A stretch of 64,000 nucleotides of DNA from Lineus longissimus. Lineage: Eukaryota; Nemertea; Pilidiophora; Heteronemertea; Lineidae. Both the position numbers and the translations under genes were made by a program. The stretch is from positions 16,866,599 through 16,930,598 of the forward strand of contig NC_088309.1 in assembly GCF_910592395.1 (NCBI RefSeq), written 5' to 3'. Each line of letters opens with the position of its first letter. The stretch's first letter is position 1. This document shows positions 9,582-21,010 of the stretch, in pieces. Under the pieces are notes generated by a model that saw only the letters and a list, made by a program, of their open reading frames with translations, did not search any database and had not been told where the DNA came from.

Positions 9582-12500
9582 TTTGTCTAAATTTCACAAT
9601 ACTTTCGAATCAGAATACCAGCATTGGCTTAAGCCAAACACATAGAGAAATTCATGACATGAGAAACTCTCCTGGACAAGGCTCAATTAATTTTTTCAAC
9701 TTCTCTTCTGAGAATGACAGGTATAACTGTTTACTGTTTAGTATTAAAAAATCAAAAAGCAAATGTTGACCAAAAAAAATACATATTGCCTTGACCCTGG
9801 AAAACCTCTTTTGTCAATAATTTCTCACCACACAGACTTTTGATTTTATATCCTGGCGATTTGAAGATACTACTATGGCGACGATCGTGATCAGCGGCGA
9901 TTTCAGCGTCCTTGAAGATTCTTCCATTAGAAAACTGGATGACGTACAATCTGATGGAAGACTTGTGTTCAAAAGTTCCTTCCTTGCACGTTTAGTTATC
10001 AGCAGGAAACTCCAGTGGGCAGATTCGAGTTACCGGACGTTTGTATTCACCATTTGAAGTTTTCACCGTTACCACACGTACCAATTTGTCTTCTGCAGGG
10101 TGGATTTCAGCAATGCGTCCAAGTTTCCACAGACCCCTCGGAAGTTTGTCATCTACTACCAGTACTGGATCATCTGGCTGCAAATTTCTCTCTTGGTAAA
10201 GCCACTTCTGACGATTATGGAGCCGGGGGAGGATTTCTTGCCGCCATCTTTGCCAAAAGTGTCTCAACAGATTCTGGACATGTCTCCATCTTCTTCTGGG
10301 GTTGTATCGGATGATGTCTGTAGTCGGTGGCGCCAGCTGGCCTCCCAACTGGCCATGTAGAAAGCTGTTTGGTGTCAATGGTGGCTCATCATCAGCGTCT
10401 GAACTGGGGGGTGTCAGGGGTCTGGAGTTGATTAACCCCTCAGCTTCTACTACAGAGGTATGGAATTCTTCATCTGAGATGTCTGCTTTCCCCATGATGG
10501 CTTTCAGAGCCCTTTTTGCAGCCTTCACCATGATTTCAAATGTCCCGCCGAAATGAGGTCCTCCCGGTGGGTTGAACCGCCATCTTATACCTTCGGTGTT
10601 CTTATAGCCAACGGTTTTTCTCTCAATGGCGCTCCAGTCTATGGCTGCCACCAATTCCCTCAGCTCTCTCTCTGCTGCTACAAAATTGGACCCATTGTCG
10701 GTGAGGACATCCTCGGGCACTCCTCTTCTACTCGTCATTCTGGAAAAAGACATAAGGAACCCATCCGTGTCCATGGAATATACGGGCTCAAGATGGACCG
10801 CTCTCACTTGTAGACAGGTGTAGACTGCGAGGTATCTCTTGGCTTGGGTTTTTCCTCGGCCTTGTCTAGTGAAGAAAGGCCCGGCAAAGTCGATGCCGCA
10901 CTTTGAAAATGCTCTCAAAGGTTGACTGAACCTAAATCTTGGGATTGGTGCCATCATCTGCTGAGCAGGTTTTGCCCTTCGCAGGATACAGTTGGAGCAT
11001 TTTCTTTCCCATTCTCTCACAGCTTCTCTGGTCTTCAGGATCCAATATCTTTGCCTTATTTGGTGGATTGTGGCTTCCCTTCCCACTGGATGACCAACTT
11101 TGTCATGCTCTCTCTGTACAACCAGTCTGGTTACATCTCCTCTTCTTGGTAATATCACAGGAAACTTAGCGCTGTCTTTCAAGCAATCAACCCTTTCCAA
11201 ACGTGATTGAAGACGGAGCAGTTGTCTCTTCTTGTCGAGGAAAGGGGTGAGTAGTGCTAAATGACTTGACTTTTTGACTCTCTTCTCCCCAGATGCAAGG
11301 TCTTTAATCTCCTCTGGAAAGCTCTCCTTTTGAGTCTGTCTCACTAAGCAGTCTTCAGCCTCTTGAATTTCTTCAGGGGAAAGTTCTCCCCGCCAGGATT
11401 TGGCTCCCTGAGGTAATGGCTTCTTCAGCATCCACTGGGCTATTCTTCTGACATAGCCAATCCTCCGGACAAGGCGGTTCATATCACTCCAACGACTTGG
11501 ATGCAGGCAGAACTTGGTTGGGTCCTCTCCTGTTGTTTCTTTTACAATGGCAAAAGTTGGTGATTTCTCTTCTTCAATGATGTCATCCTGAAGTGGGATC
11601 TTTCTGGGGGGCCACTTGTCCTCATCTTGCTGCAAGAAATCTGGACCTTCCCACCAGAGCTGAGATTCAGCTAATTCTCCAAGACTAAGACCTCTGGTGG
11701 GTAGATCTGCTGGGTTTTGCTTTGTAGGTACGTGCCTCCATTGGTCGGCTGAGCTTCTCTCCTGGATCTCACCAACTCTATTTGCGACGTAGGTCTTGAA
11801 TTCTTTTCCGGGACGTCTTATCCAGTACAAGACATTCATGGAGTCGCTCCAGTACGTGACGTTCAAGGGCTGAGCATCTCGTCCACTTTCAAGTGTCTTC
11901 TTGACTTTTTCAACTATTATCGTCCCCAAGACAGCGGCGCATAACTCTAGTCTTGGGATTGATGCCGTCTTCAAAGGTGAAAGCCTCGTCTTTGCCACTA
12001 TCAGCCTCACACGAAAGGTCTCATCAGGCATCTGTGTTCTGGCATAGACTGTGGTGGAAAATGCCTCCTTGGATGCGTCTCCAAAAACATGTAGATCTGT
12101 AGAGAGACCTCGACTCATCCCGATGTGTCTGTTGACTTTGATGCTGCTCAGACTCTGGAGTTCCGTCACCCATGCATACCATTCCTTTGCTAGGTTTTCA
12201 TCAATCGGCGCATCCCACTCTTGACTGTGCACCCATGTTTTCTGATAAATGATCCATGCCCTTATCCTGTACGGGTCCAGCAATCCTAGAGGGTCAAATA
12301 ACTTGGCCATACACCGGAACAGACCCCTCCTCGTGGCTGAAAAGGTTTCTTCTTGTCCCACTACGCTAGACTTGTATGTGAAAACATCTTCACCAGCAAT
12401 CCAAACCACTCCAAGGGCGTTGTGAACAGGCAATTGGTCTCGGTCTCGGTCCAGGTTGACAGATGAGGCCCTCTCGTCGATGGCTATCTCTTCCAATACT

Positions 12501-14072
12501 GAGGGGTTGTTGGATATCCATTTTCTCATTTTCCACCCAGCTTTTTTCAACAGTTCTGACAACTCCCTCCTGACTTGGCGCCCCTCTGCAGGGGTACATT
12601 TACTATCTAAGGCATCATCCATGTACAATGCGTTTTCTATAGTGTCGGCAGCTTCTGGGAAATCCTTTTTGTGACTGTCAGTGTGTTTCTGTATAACTTG
12701 GTTGGCCTTGTATGGTGAAGAGCAATCACCAAAAACAGTTCTCTGATACTCAAAGATTTCTCCATCCCAAATTACTCTATAGAATTTCTTGTCCTCTGGT
12801 TTCAGCTCTATCTGTAAAAACATTTCTGATATGTCTCCACTCACTGCTACTGGATATCTCCGGAATCGCAAGAGGACATCAACCAAATCATTCAAAAGCT
12901 TTGGTCCTGGGTAGATTTCAGAGTTGAGGCTCTTCCCTTCAAATTTCGCCGCGCAGTCAAGTACCATCCGAACCTTGGTTGTCTCCCTCTCTTCTTCCCT
13001 TACGGGGAAAATTGGGATGTAAAATCCGTTTTCTTCTGGAGGGTTGGTCTTTACGTTCCCAATCTTCTTAAGGTATCCTTTCTTTACTTGTCCCAGGATG
13101 ACCTCCTTGCATTGCCCATGGAAGGCTAGGTCCTTCCTCTTCATGTTTTCTTCCATCTTTTGCTGACGGTGAGCAACTGGCTTTATGTTATTTGGCAGAT
13201 TTGGGGATTCATCTCTCCACGGAGTGGCAACTTCATATCTGGTCCCGTTAAAAAGTGTTGATGAGGTCACTTTTGACTCAGCTATCTTTTCCTCTGGAGA
13301 CAGGCAGGTCCTTTTGCTTTTATCTCTTGGTCTCTCCATTCCAATGGCCTCCAATTCCCAAAGTTTCTTGGTGAGGGTTCTCACTTCTTCTACATGTGAA
13401 TCCATGTTGCTGACTGTAAAGGTGCAGTTCATGTGATCATCATGACCAGGATGATCAGTGCGACCAATACAGGTCCAACCCAAGGGGGTCAGTCTGGCTA
13501 TTGATGCTTCAGCATCTTCAGAGACGACTTCTTCTAAAGCTTGGTGAAGGAGGGGCATTTGATTCCCTATCAAAATGCCAATCTCTCGTTTCCTTGGTTG
13601 TGGTACAAAAGGGACATCTGCCAAATGACTCCATTTTCTAGAGGCATCTGACCAGTCAATTACCGGTGCCTTTCCTACCAATACTGGGTGTGTCCATAGG
13701 CCCTTCAGCTTGATACTGTTTTCTCCTTCCAAATCTTCAATGAAGAAATCTGTTACTCTGCAGGAATTGTAGGTCTCCTTCCTATCGCCAAATACTGTGG
13801 CTGTCTTGGTGGTAGTATTTTTCATCTCCAGCTTTAGTTCATGTGCTATGTCTTCCAAGATGTAGCTTGAGCTTGACCCATCATCTAACATCGCCACTGT
13901 CTGCACCGTATTGCTCCCATTTCTCAGGATAACTGGCACTGTCCTCAATGAGATGGTGCTGCCTGTATTTACAGTAGCTATCGCGTCCCCTCCTTTCCCT
14001 GTACTTGGTTTCTTCTCTGGGCCTTGCTGTTTCTTCTCTGGAGATGCAGTTTCTGTGTTCTTCTTCTCTTTG
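9582..14072 (-). repeat. BEL internal tandem duplication, copy A
   Basis: This is one of two almost identical 4.49-kb direct copies; the other is 14069-18560. The junction shares the 4-bp sequence TTTG (9582-9585, 14069-14072, 18557-18560). By eye the copies differ at a handful of bases: one extra G at about 14276 in copy B, and three amino-acid changes (S/P, R/T and T/K). The unit carries pol from within the linker between zinc knuckle and protease to the stop, plus about 410 bp of 3' sequence. Confidence 0.95.
9992..13948 (-). pseudogene. Duplicated BEL pol without gag
   Basis: This is an open frame of 1,318 residues, the duplicated C-terminal two thirds of the BEL polyprotein: aspartic protease (AMLDDGSSSSY), reverse transcriptase (ALYMDDALDSK), RNase H (FGDASKEAF), integrase (DVLTDNGSNF, PPGGPHFGG) and the DUF5641-like end. 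It lacks Gag, the zinc knuckle and any native start. The open frame runs only to the duplication joint near 14,078. The Met at 13948 is internal to the protease region and not a real initiation site. It is unlikely to be translated unless by readthrough or reinitiation, so I call it a duplicated remnant and not a gene. Confidence 0.85.
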
Positions 14073-17000
14073 TCTAAATTTCACAATACTTTCGAATCAG
14101 AATACCAGCATTGGCTTAAGCCAAACACATAGAGAAATTCATGACATGAGAAACTCTCCTGGACAAGGCTCAATTAATTTTTTCAACTTCTCTTCTGAGA
14201 ATGACAGGTATAACTGTTTACTGTTTAGTATTAAAAAATCAAAAAGCAAATGTTGACCAAAAAAAATACATATTGGCCTTGACCCTGGAAAACCTCTTTT
14301 GTCAATAATTTCTCACCACACAGACTTTTGATTTTATATCCTGGCGATTTGAAGATACTACTATGGCGACGATCGTGATCAGCGGCGATTTCAGCGTCCT
14401 TGAAGATTCTTCCATTAGAAAACTGGATGACGTACAATCTGATGGAAGACTTGTGTTCAAAAGTTCCTTCCTTGCACGTTTAGTTATCAGCAGGAAACTC
14501 CAGTGGGCAGATTCGAGTTACCGGACGTTTGTATTCACCATTTGAAGTTTTCACCGTTACCACACGTACCAATTTGTCTTCTGCAGGGTGGATTTCAGCA
14601 ATGCGTCCAAGTTTCCACAGACCCCTCGGAAGTTTGTCATCTACTACCAGTACTGGATCATCTGGCTGCAAATTTCTCTCTTGGTAAAGCCACTTCTGAC
14701 GATTATGGAGCCGGGGGAGGATTTCTTGCCGCCATCTTTGCCAAAAGTGTCTCAACAGATTCTGGACATGTCTCCATCTTCTTCTGGGGTTGTATCGGAT
14801 GATGTCTGTAGTCGGTGGCGCCAGCTGGCCTCCCAACTGGCCATGTAGAAAGCTGTTTGGTGTCAATGGTGGCTCATCATCAGCGTCTGAACTGGGGGGT
14901 GTCAGGGGTCTGGAGTTGATTAACCCCTCAGCTTCTACTACAGAGGTATGGAATTCTTCATCTGAGATGTCTGCTTTCCCCATGATGGCTTTCAGAGCCC
15001 TTTTTGCAGCCTTCACCATGATTTCAAATGTCCCGCCGAAATGAGGTCCTCCCGGTGGGTTGAACCGCCATCTTATACCTTCGGTGTTCTTATAGCCAAC
15101 GGTTTTTCTCTCAATGGCGCTCCAGTCTATGGCTGCCACCAATTCCCTCAGCTCTCTCTCTGCTGCTACAAAATTGGACCCATTGTCGGTGAGGACATCC
15201 TCGGGCACTCCTCTTCTACTCGTCATTCTGGAAAAAGACATAAGGAACCCATCCGTGTCCATGGAATATACGGGCTCAAGATGGACCGCTCTCACTTGTA
15301 GACAGGTGTAGACTGCGAGGTATCTCTTGGCTTGGGTTTTTCCTCGGCCTTGTCTAGTGAAGAAAGGCCCGGCAAAGTCGATGCCGCACTTTGAAAATGC
15401 TCTCAAAGGTTGACTGAACCTAAATCTTGGGATTGGTGCCATCATCTGCTGAGCAGGTTTTGCCCTTCGCAGGATACAGTTGGAGCATTTTCTTTCCCAT
15501 TCTCTCACAGCTTCTCTGGTCTTCAGGATCCAATATCTTTGCCTTATTTGGTGGATTGTGGCTTCCCTTCCCACTGGATGACCAACTTTGTCATGCTCTC
15601 TCTGTACAACCAGTCTGGTTACATCTCCTCTTCTTGGTAATATCACAGGAAACTTAGCGCTGTCTTTCAAGCAATCAACCCTTTCCAAACGTGATTGAAG
15701 ACGGAGCAGTTGTCTCTTCTTGTCGAGGAAAGGGGTGAGTAGTGCTAAATGACTTGACTTTTTGACTCTCTTCTCCCCAGATGCAAGGTCTTTAATCTCC
15801 TCTGGAAAGCTCTCCTTTTGAGTCTGTCTCACTAAGCAGTCTTCAGCCTCTTGAATTTCTTCAGGGGAAAGTTCTCCCCGCCAGGATTTGGCTCCCTGAG
15901 GTAATGGCTTCTTCAGCATCCACTGGGCTATTCTTCTGACATAGCCAATCCTCCGGACAAGGCGGTTCATATCACTCCAACGACTTGGATGCAGGCAGAA
16001 CTTGGTTGGGTCCTCTCCTGTTGTTTCTTTTACAATGGCAAAAGTTGGTGATTTCTCTTCTTCAATGATGTCATCCTGAAGTGGGATCTTTCTGGGGGGC
16101 CACTTGTCCTCATCTTGCTGCAAGAAATCTGGACCTTCCCACCAGAGCTGAGATTCAGCTAATTCTCCAAGACTAAGACCTCTGGTGGGTAGATCTGCTG
16201 GGTTTTGCTTTGTAGGTACGTGCCTCCATTGGTCGGCTGAGCTTCTCTCCTGGATCTCACCAACTCTATTTGCGACGTAGGTCTTGAATTCTTTTCCGGG
16301 ACGTCTTATCCAGTACAAGACATTCATGGAGTCGCTCCAGTACGTGACGTTCAAGGGCTGAGCATCTCGTCCACTTTCAAGTGTCTTCTTGACTTTTTCA
16401 ACTATTATCGTCCCCAAGACAGCGGCGCATAACTCTAGTCTTGGGATTGATGCCGTCTTCAAAGGTGAAAGCCTCGTCTTTGCCACTATCAGCCTCACAC
16501 GAAAGGTCTCATCAGGCATCTGTGTTCTGGCATAGACTGTGGTGGAAAATGCCTCCTTGGATGCGTCTCCAAAAACATGTAGATCTGTAGAGAGACCTCG
16601 ACTCATCCCGATGTGTCTGTTGACTTTGATGCTGCTCAGACTCTGGAGTTCCGTCACCCATGCATACCATTCCTTTGCTAGGTTTTCATCAATCGGCGCA
16701 TCCCACTCTTGACTGTGCACCCATGTTTTCTGATAAATGATCCATGCCCTTATCCTGTACGGGTCCAGCAATCCTAGAGGGTCAAATAACTTGGCCATAC
16801 ACCGGAACAGACCCCTCCTCTTGGCTGAAAAGGTTTCTTCTTGTCCCACTACGCTAGACTTGTATGTGAAAACATCTTCACCAGCAATCCAAACCACTCC
16901 AAGGGCGTTGTGAACAGGCAATTGGTCTCGGTCTCGGTCCAGGTTGACAGATGAGGCCCTCTCGTCGATGGCTATCTCTTCCAATACTGAGGGGTTGTTG

Positions 17001-18560
17001 GATATCCATTTTCTCATTTTCCACCCAGCTTTTTTCAACAGTTCTGACAACTCCCTCCTGACTTGGCGCCCCTCTGCAGGGGTACATTTACTATCTAAGG
17101 CATCATCCATGTACAATGCGTTTTCTATAGTGTCGGCAGCTTCTGGGAAATCCTTTTTGTGACTGTCAGTGTGTTTCTGTATAACTTGGTTGGCCTTGTA
17201 TGGTGAAGAGCAATCACCAAAAACAGTTCTCTGATACTCAAAGATTTCTCCATCCCAAATTACTCTATAGAATTTCTTGTCCTCTGGTTTCAGCTCTATC
17301 TGTAAAAACATTTCTGATATGTCTCCACTCACTGCTACTGGATATCTCCGGAATCGCAAGAGGACATCAACCAAATCATTCAAAAGCTTTGGTCCTGGGT
17401 AGATTTCAGAGTTGAGGCTCTTCCCTTCAAATTTCGCCGCGCAGTCAAGTACCATCCGAACCTTGGTTGTCTCCCTCTCTTCTTCCGTTACGGGGAAAAT
17501 TGGGATGTAAAATCCGTTTTCTTCTGGAGGGTTGGTCTTTACGTTCCCAATCTTCTTAAGGTATCCTTTCTTTACTTGTCCCAGGATGACCTCCTTGCAT
17601 TGCCCATGGAAGGCTAGGTCCTTCCTCTTCATGTTTTCTTCCATCTTTTGCTGACGGTGAGCAACTGGCTTTATGTTATTTGGCAGATTTGGGGATTCAT
17701 CTCTCCACGGAGTGGCAACTTCATATCTGGTCCCGTTAAAAAGTGTTGATGAGGTCACTTTTGACTCAGCTATCTTTTCCTCTGGAGACAGGCAGGTCCT
17801 TTTGCTTTTATCTCTTGGTCTCTCCATTCCAATGGCCTCCAATTCCCAAAGTTTCTTGGTGAGGGTTCTCACTTCTTCTACATGTGAATCCATGTTGCTG
17901 ACTGTAAAGGTGCAGTTCATGTGATCATCATGACCAGGATGATCAGTGCGACCAATACAGGTCCAACCCAAGGGGGTCAGTCTGGCTATTGGTGCTTCAG
18001 CATCTTCAGAGACGACTTCTTCTAAAGCTTGGTGAAGGAGGGGCATTTGATTCCCTATCAAAATGCCAATCTCTCGTTTCCTTGGTTGTGGTACAAAAGG
18101 GACATCTGCCAAATGACTCCATTTTCTAGAGGCATCTGACCAGTCAATTACCGGTGCCTTTCCTACCAATACTGGGTGTGTCCATAGGCCCTTCAGCTTG
18201 ATACTGTTTTCTCCTTCCAAATCTTCAATGAAGAAATCTGTTACTCTGCAGGAATTGTAGGTCTCCTTCCTATCGCCAAATACTGTGGCTGTCTTGGTGG
18301 TAGTATTTTTCATCTCCAGCTTTAGTTCATGTGCTATGTCTTCCAAGATGTAGCTTGAGCTTGACCCATCATCTAACATCGCCACTGTCTGCACCGTATT
18401 GCTCCCATTTCTCAGGATAACTGGCACTGTCCTCAATGAGATGGTGCTGCCTGTATTTACAGTAGCTATCGCGTCCCCTCCTTTCCCTGTACTTGGTTTC
18501 TTCTCTGGGCCTTGCTGTTTCTTCTCTGGAGATGCAGTTTCTGTGTTCTTCTTCTCTTTG
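14069..18560 (-). repeat. BEL internal tandem duplication, copy B
   Basis: This second copy of the 4.49-kb unit is continuous with gag and so represents the original pol and 3' region. It is offset from copy A by 4,487 bp before, and 4,488 bp after, the single-base indel near 14,276. Confidence 0.95.
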
Positions 18561-20458
18561 GTGGCCGTTTCTTTCAACTCTTTACTTTTCTTTACTTCTT
18601 GACTAGGTCTCAGCAACCAGTGGCTCTTTTCATCTGTTGATTTCTGTGGACAGTCACTGCCCATGTGTCCTTGACGAAGGCAAATTCTGCAAAGGCCTTT
18701 TCTCTTCACCTCTTGCCATCTGTCTTTTAGTGTCAACCTTTTAAACTTCCGACAATCCGTCATTGGATGGTTGTAAAACTTGCAAATCGTACATTTCTCT
18801 TTGTCAGACTTTTCAGCTGTCATAGTGACTAGAGTCCTGCTGTTTCCCGGTTCCTTTTGCCTTTTCCATGGCTGCTTCTCATTTTGACCAGGATTTCTGT
18901 CTTCAAATCCATAGATTGCTTCTCGCACAATGGTCCTGGTTTCGACCAGCTGCTCCAGCCAATCCCTCATTGACATCAGCGTGTGGCCTTGGTCTTTCTG
19001 CTCTCTCCATTGATGATACAGGAAGAGGTCATTCTCAGGAATCTTGCTCTTAATTACTGACAGCATCATACCATCACCCAGTTCTGCTTCTCTGTCGGCT
19101 GACTGCATAAATGATATGGTCGTGTTAAGGACATTCAGTAGCTCCTTGAGTTTTTCAACCTTCTCTTTTCCTTCCTTGATTGGAGGGAACTTGTGTAGCT
19201 TGTCAAGCAGGCGTGTTCCTTCTCTTTGATCTGTACCGTACTCCCTGTCAAGTCTCCTGAGAGCTTCTTTATACTGTGCCGATGAGAAATTTTGCAGATC
19301 ATCTACTAGAGCTTTTGCTTTTGATCCCAGTGCATTTCTAAGCCGCAGCATCTTCTCATCATCGGGTAATTTCGTCCGGTCGACTGCTACATTAAATGCT
19401 GCACGCCACCCTCTGTATTCGGGTATTCTTCCGTGAAACTTGTCCAGCTGAATTTTTGCCAATCCTCGGGCTGGGTGTGAGCGTCTGCTGGCTGGATTGA
19501 TCGGTGGGTGCAGTATAGATGATGTCATCCTGGTGTCCGTTGCGTGGCTAGTTGGCTGAGTCTGTGGGTATTGTACGGGTGACGATATCCCAATATCGTG
19601 TGGCTGACTAGCATGACCAGTCTGTTGATGTACTACAGGTGATGACATCATTGTGTGCGGTGGCTGACTAATATGACCAATCTGTTGATGTACTACAGGT
19701 GATGACATCATGGTGTGCGGTGGTTGACTAGTTGGACAAGTCTGTAGTGGTATTACAGGCGGTGACATCCAGGGCTCCTGTGGTTGGCTGCTCGGATAAA
19801 TCTGTTGGTGTACTACAGGTGGTGATGTCGTTGTGTGCTGAGGTTCTGTTCTCGGTGCGCGAATTGGACTGTTAGGTGGCTGTTGCTCTTCTGCAGGAAT
19901 ATGTACGTTATCCTGTGTCGATCTGTCTATCGTCGTTCGTCTTGCAGCTTGAGGCGGTGTGCGTCTCTGGAATCTCACGGACTTATGGGAATGTCCTGTT
20001 CTGGTACTCCCTACGACTGAAGCCTCGAACAGCTCTCTTACTCTTGTTAACTCTAGTTCAATCTTCTCTTCATATCCCTGTATCTCCTCCAGCATCATTC
20101 GTTCTGTTCCTTTTTCCGCTCCATATATTTCCAACGCCTCGACGACTCTGTCTTTCTTTTTTGTCACCATCACCTCCAACTGTTCGATCTCATGTTTACC
20201 TTTGTCATCTGTAACCGCTTGACTCAGTTTTGTGATAGCTTTTGTAACCGATGACTTCAGCCCGCTGATTTGACTCCTCGTCACACTCACAGGTCCTCTG
20301 CTCGGAGGCTCTTTTTCCTTTGATTCCATTTTATCTGCGTCCGGGTTCCCACTGAGTTCTTCCTCAAAGGCGATCAGGTTCTCTGTAGTCAGTTCCAGGT
20401 ACGTATTCCTCCTGGTCCTAAATTCCATAGCACTGGGGTCCAAGTCAAAATCTGCCAT
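14480..20458 (-). CDS. BEL/Pao Gag-Pol polyprotein
   Basis: This is a single open frame of 1,992 residues. Order: N-terminal helical region (1-150); proline- and glutamine-rich linker with repeated PVVHQQ-type units (about 190-335); DUF1759-type Gag core (about 340-490, LDKFHGRIPEYRGW); paired zinc knuckles (about 555-610, CTICKFYNHPMTDC and CRICLRQGHMGSDC); DUF1758 aspartic protease (about 690-850, LDDGSSSSY); reverse transcriptase (about 1010-1180, VSGDISEMF and YMDD); Pao-type region with RNase H (about 1300-1450, FGDASKEAF and WSDSMNVL); integrase zinc finger (about 1620-1670); integrase core (GIDFAGPFF, LTDNGSNF, GGTFEIM); DUF5641-like C terminus (WKLGRI). Catalytic residues appear intact. 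The start is the Met at 20458, about 370 bp inside the 5' LTR. This is the functional-looking copy of the two pols. Confidence 0.95.
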   Translation of the reverse strand: MADFDLDPSAMEFRTRRNTYLELTTENLIAFEEELSGNPDADKMESKEKEPPSRGPVSVTRSQISGLKSSVTKAITKLSQAVTDDKGKHEIEQLEVMVTKKKDRVVEALEIYGAEKGTERMMLEEIQGYEEKIELELTRVRELFEASVVGSTRTGHSHKSVRFQRRTPPQAARRTTIDRSTQDNVHIPAEEQQPPNSPIRAPRTEPQHTTTSPPVVHQQIYPSSQPQEPWMSPPVIPLQTCPTSQPPHTMMSSPVVHQQIGHISQPPHTMMSSPVVHQQTGHASQPHDIGISSPVQYPQTQPTSHATDTRMTSSILHPPINPASRRSHPARGLAKIQLDKFHGRIPEYRGWRAAFNVAVDRTKLPDDEKMLRLRNALGSKAKALVDDLQNFSSAQYKEALRRLDREYGTDQREGTRLLDKLHKFPPIKEGKEKVEKLKELLNVLNTTISFMQSADREAELGDGMMLSVIKSKIPENDLFLYHQWREQKDQGHTLMSMRDWLEQLVETRTIVREAIYGFEDRNPGQNEKQPWKRQKEPGNSRTLVTMTAEKSDKEKCTICKFYNHPMTDCRKFKRLTLKDRWQEVKRKGLCRICLRQGHMGSDCPQKSTDEKSHWLLRPSQEVKKSKELKETATKEKKNTETASPEKKQQGPEKKPSTGKGGDAIATVNTGSTISLRTVPVILRNGSNTVQTVAMLDDGSSSSYILEDIAHELKLEMKNTTTKTATVFGDRKETYNSCRVTDFFIEDLEGENSIKLKGLWTHPVLVGKAPVIDWSDASRKWSHLADVPFVPQPRKREIGILIGNQMPLLHQALEEVVSEDAEAPIARLTPLGWTCIGRTDHPGHDDHMNCTFTVSNMDSHVEEVRTLTKKLWELEAIGMERPRDKSKRTCLSPEEKIAESKVTSSTLFNGTRYEVATPWRDESPNLPNNIKPVAHRQQKMEENMKRKDLAFHGQCKEVILGQVKKGYLKKIGNVKTNPPEENGFYIPIFPVTEEERETTKVRMVLDCAAKFEGKSLNSEIYPGPKLLNDLVDVLLRFRRYPVAVSGDISEMFLQIELKPEDKKFYRVIWDGEIFEYQRTVFGDCSSPYKANQVIQKHTDSHKKDFPEAADTIENALYMDDALDSKCTPAEGRQVRRELSELLKKAGWKMRKWISNNPSVLEEIAIDERASSVNLDRDRDQLPVHNALGVVWIAGEDVFTYKSSVVGQEETFSAKRRGLFRCMAKLFDPLGLLDPYRIRAWIIYQKTWVHSQEWDAPIDENLAKEWYAWVTELQSLSSIKVNRHIGMSRGLSTDLHVFGDASKEAFSTTVYARTQMPDETFRVRLIVAKTRLSPLKTASIPRLELCAAVLGTIIVEKVKKTLESGRDAQPLNVTYWSDSMNVLYWIRRPGKEFKTYVANRVGEIQERSSADQWRHVPTKQNPADLPTRGLSLGELAESQLWWEGPDFLQQDEDKWPPRKIPLQDDIIEEEKSPTFAIVKETTGEDPTKFCLHPSRWSDMNRLVRRIGYVRRIAQWMLKKPLPQGAKSWRGELSPEEIQEAEDCLVRQTQKESFPEEIKDLASGEKRVKKSSHLALLTPFLDKKRQLLRLQSRLERVDCLKDSAKFPVILPRRGDVTRLVVQREHDKVGHPVGREATIHQIRQRYWILKTREAVREWERKCSNCILRRAKPAQQMMAPIPRFRFSQPLRAFSKCGIDFAGPFFTRQGRGKTQAKRYLAVYTCLQVRAVHLEPVYSMDTDGFLMSFSRMTSRRGVPEDVLTDNGSNFVAAERELRELVAAIDWSAIERKTVGYKNTEGIRWRFNPPGGPHFGGTFEIMVKAAKRALKAIMGKADISDEEFHTSVVEAEGLINSRPLTPPSSDADDEPPLTPNSFLHGQLGGQLAPPTTDIIRYNPRRRWRHVQNLLRHFWQRWRQEILPRLHNRQKWLYQERNLQPDDPVLVVDDKLPRGLWKLGRIAEIHPAEDKLVRVVTVKTSNGEYKRPVTRICPLEFPADN

Positions 20459-20810
20459 CGTAGGGAATTGATGATGTATCGCCGCCCTTACGGTTCTCTT
20501 CTAAGGATCTCTGGCGTGACCTCACCTCGAATCCGAGCGTTTCCAAGGAAAACTTGTCTATCGTGGCTAGATTTTACTCTTGGGGCCGATTCCAAAAGGC
20601 CCTTTTTCTAAATCTTAAGTTCTTCAGAGGTGCTGGGGACAGAATGGAACTTCGCCATGCTGATGGGAACCGGTGGGGTTTTGGGCTTTTTTCATTTTCG
20701 ACTCCGATAATTTACCAATGTCCTACCAAGATTCAATCATCAAATTCGGCCGATCTTCTTTTTCAAAGTCTCAATTTCCGGGGTCTCTGAGTTCTTCGAT
20801 TCTTCAACTT

Positions 20811-20824
20811 CGCTCCTGCTACCA
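20811..20824 (-). other. Primer binding site, BEL element
   Basis: On the minus strand TGGTAGCAGGAGCG begins three bases after the 5' LTR. Its first nine bases match the complement of an animal initiator-methionine tRNA 3' end (TGGTAGCAG). The tRNA assignment is from memory of that tRNA and is tentative. Confidence 0.6.
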
Positions 20825-20827
20825 AAA

Positions 20828-21010
20828 TGTAATTGTTCCATGAATCCAACAACGAGAATTTCGACTTTGATTGTAACTTTATTCTTCAACGTGTGGCAAA
20901 TCCTAGCGCTCGTGCCAAAACCCGAGCGCCATCTACATTCAAGTAACTAAATCAAAAATTGTCTTGGAATTATAAGGACCATACGGTACCTAGCCGGTTT
21001 CTCATCCACA
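20828..21010 (-). repeat. 5' LTR of BEL/Pao element
   Basis: This is the right LTR, 183 bp, which is the 5' LTR in element orientation. It is followed by the target duplication CCTAT at 21011-21015. The 370 bp between this LTR and the gag start is the untranslated leader. Confidence 0.95.

Larger units (their letters stand above)
8902..21010 (-). mobile_element. BEL/Pao LTR retrotransposon with internal tandem duplication
   Basis: This 12.1-kb element lies on the minus strand. LTRs are at 8902-9078 (177 bp) and 20828-21010 (183 bp); they differ by one 6-bp indel and two substitutions. The target duplication is CCTAT (8897-8901 and 21011-21015). A primer site and a purine tract sit next to the LTRs. 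The inside holds one full gag-pol frame (20458-14480), then 3' noncoding sequence, then a second pol copy without gag (13948-9992). The extra length comes from a 4.49-kb tandem duplication. The element lies in the endonuclease domain of LINE-1, whose frame resumes on the other side. Confidence 0.95.

Noticed and set aside
9992-13948. An independent 1,318-residue pol gene
   Set aside because: It is the duplicated 3' part of the BEL element with no native start or gag, and its Met lies inside the protease region.
10015-20222. Many plus-strand open frames of 60-112 residues across the BEL element
   Set aside because: They are antisense shadows of the long minus-strand polyprotein and recur in both duplicated copies.
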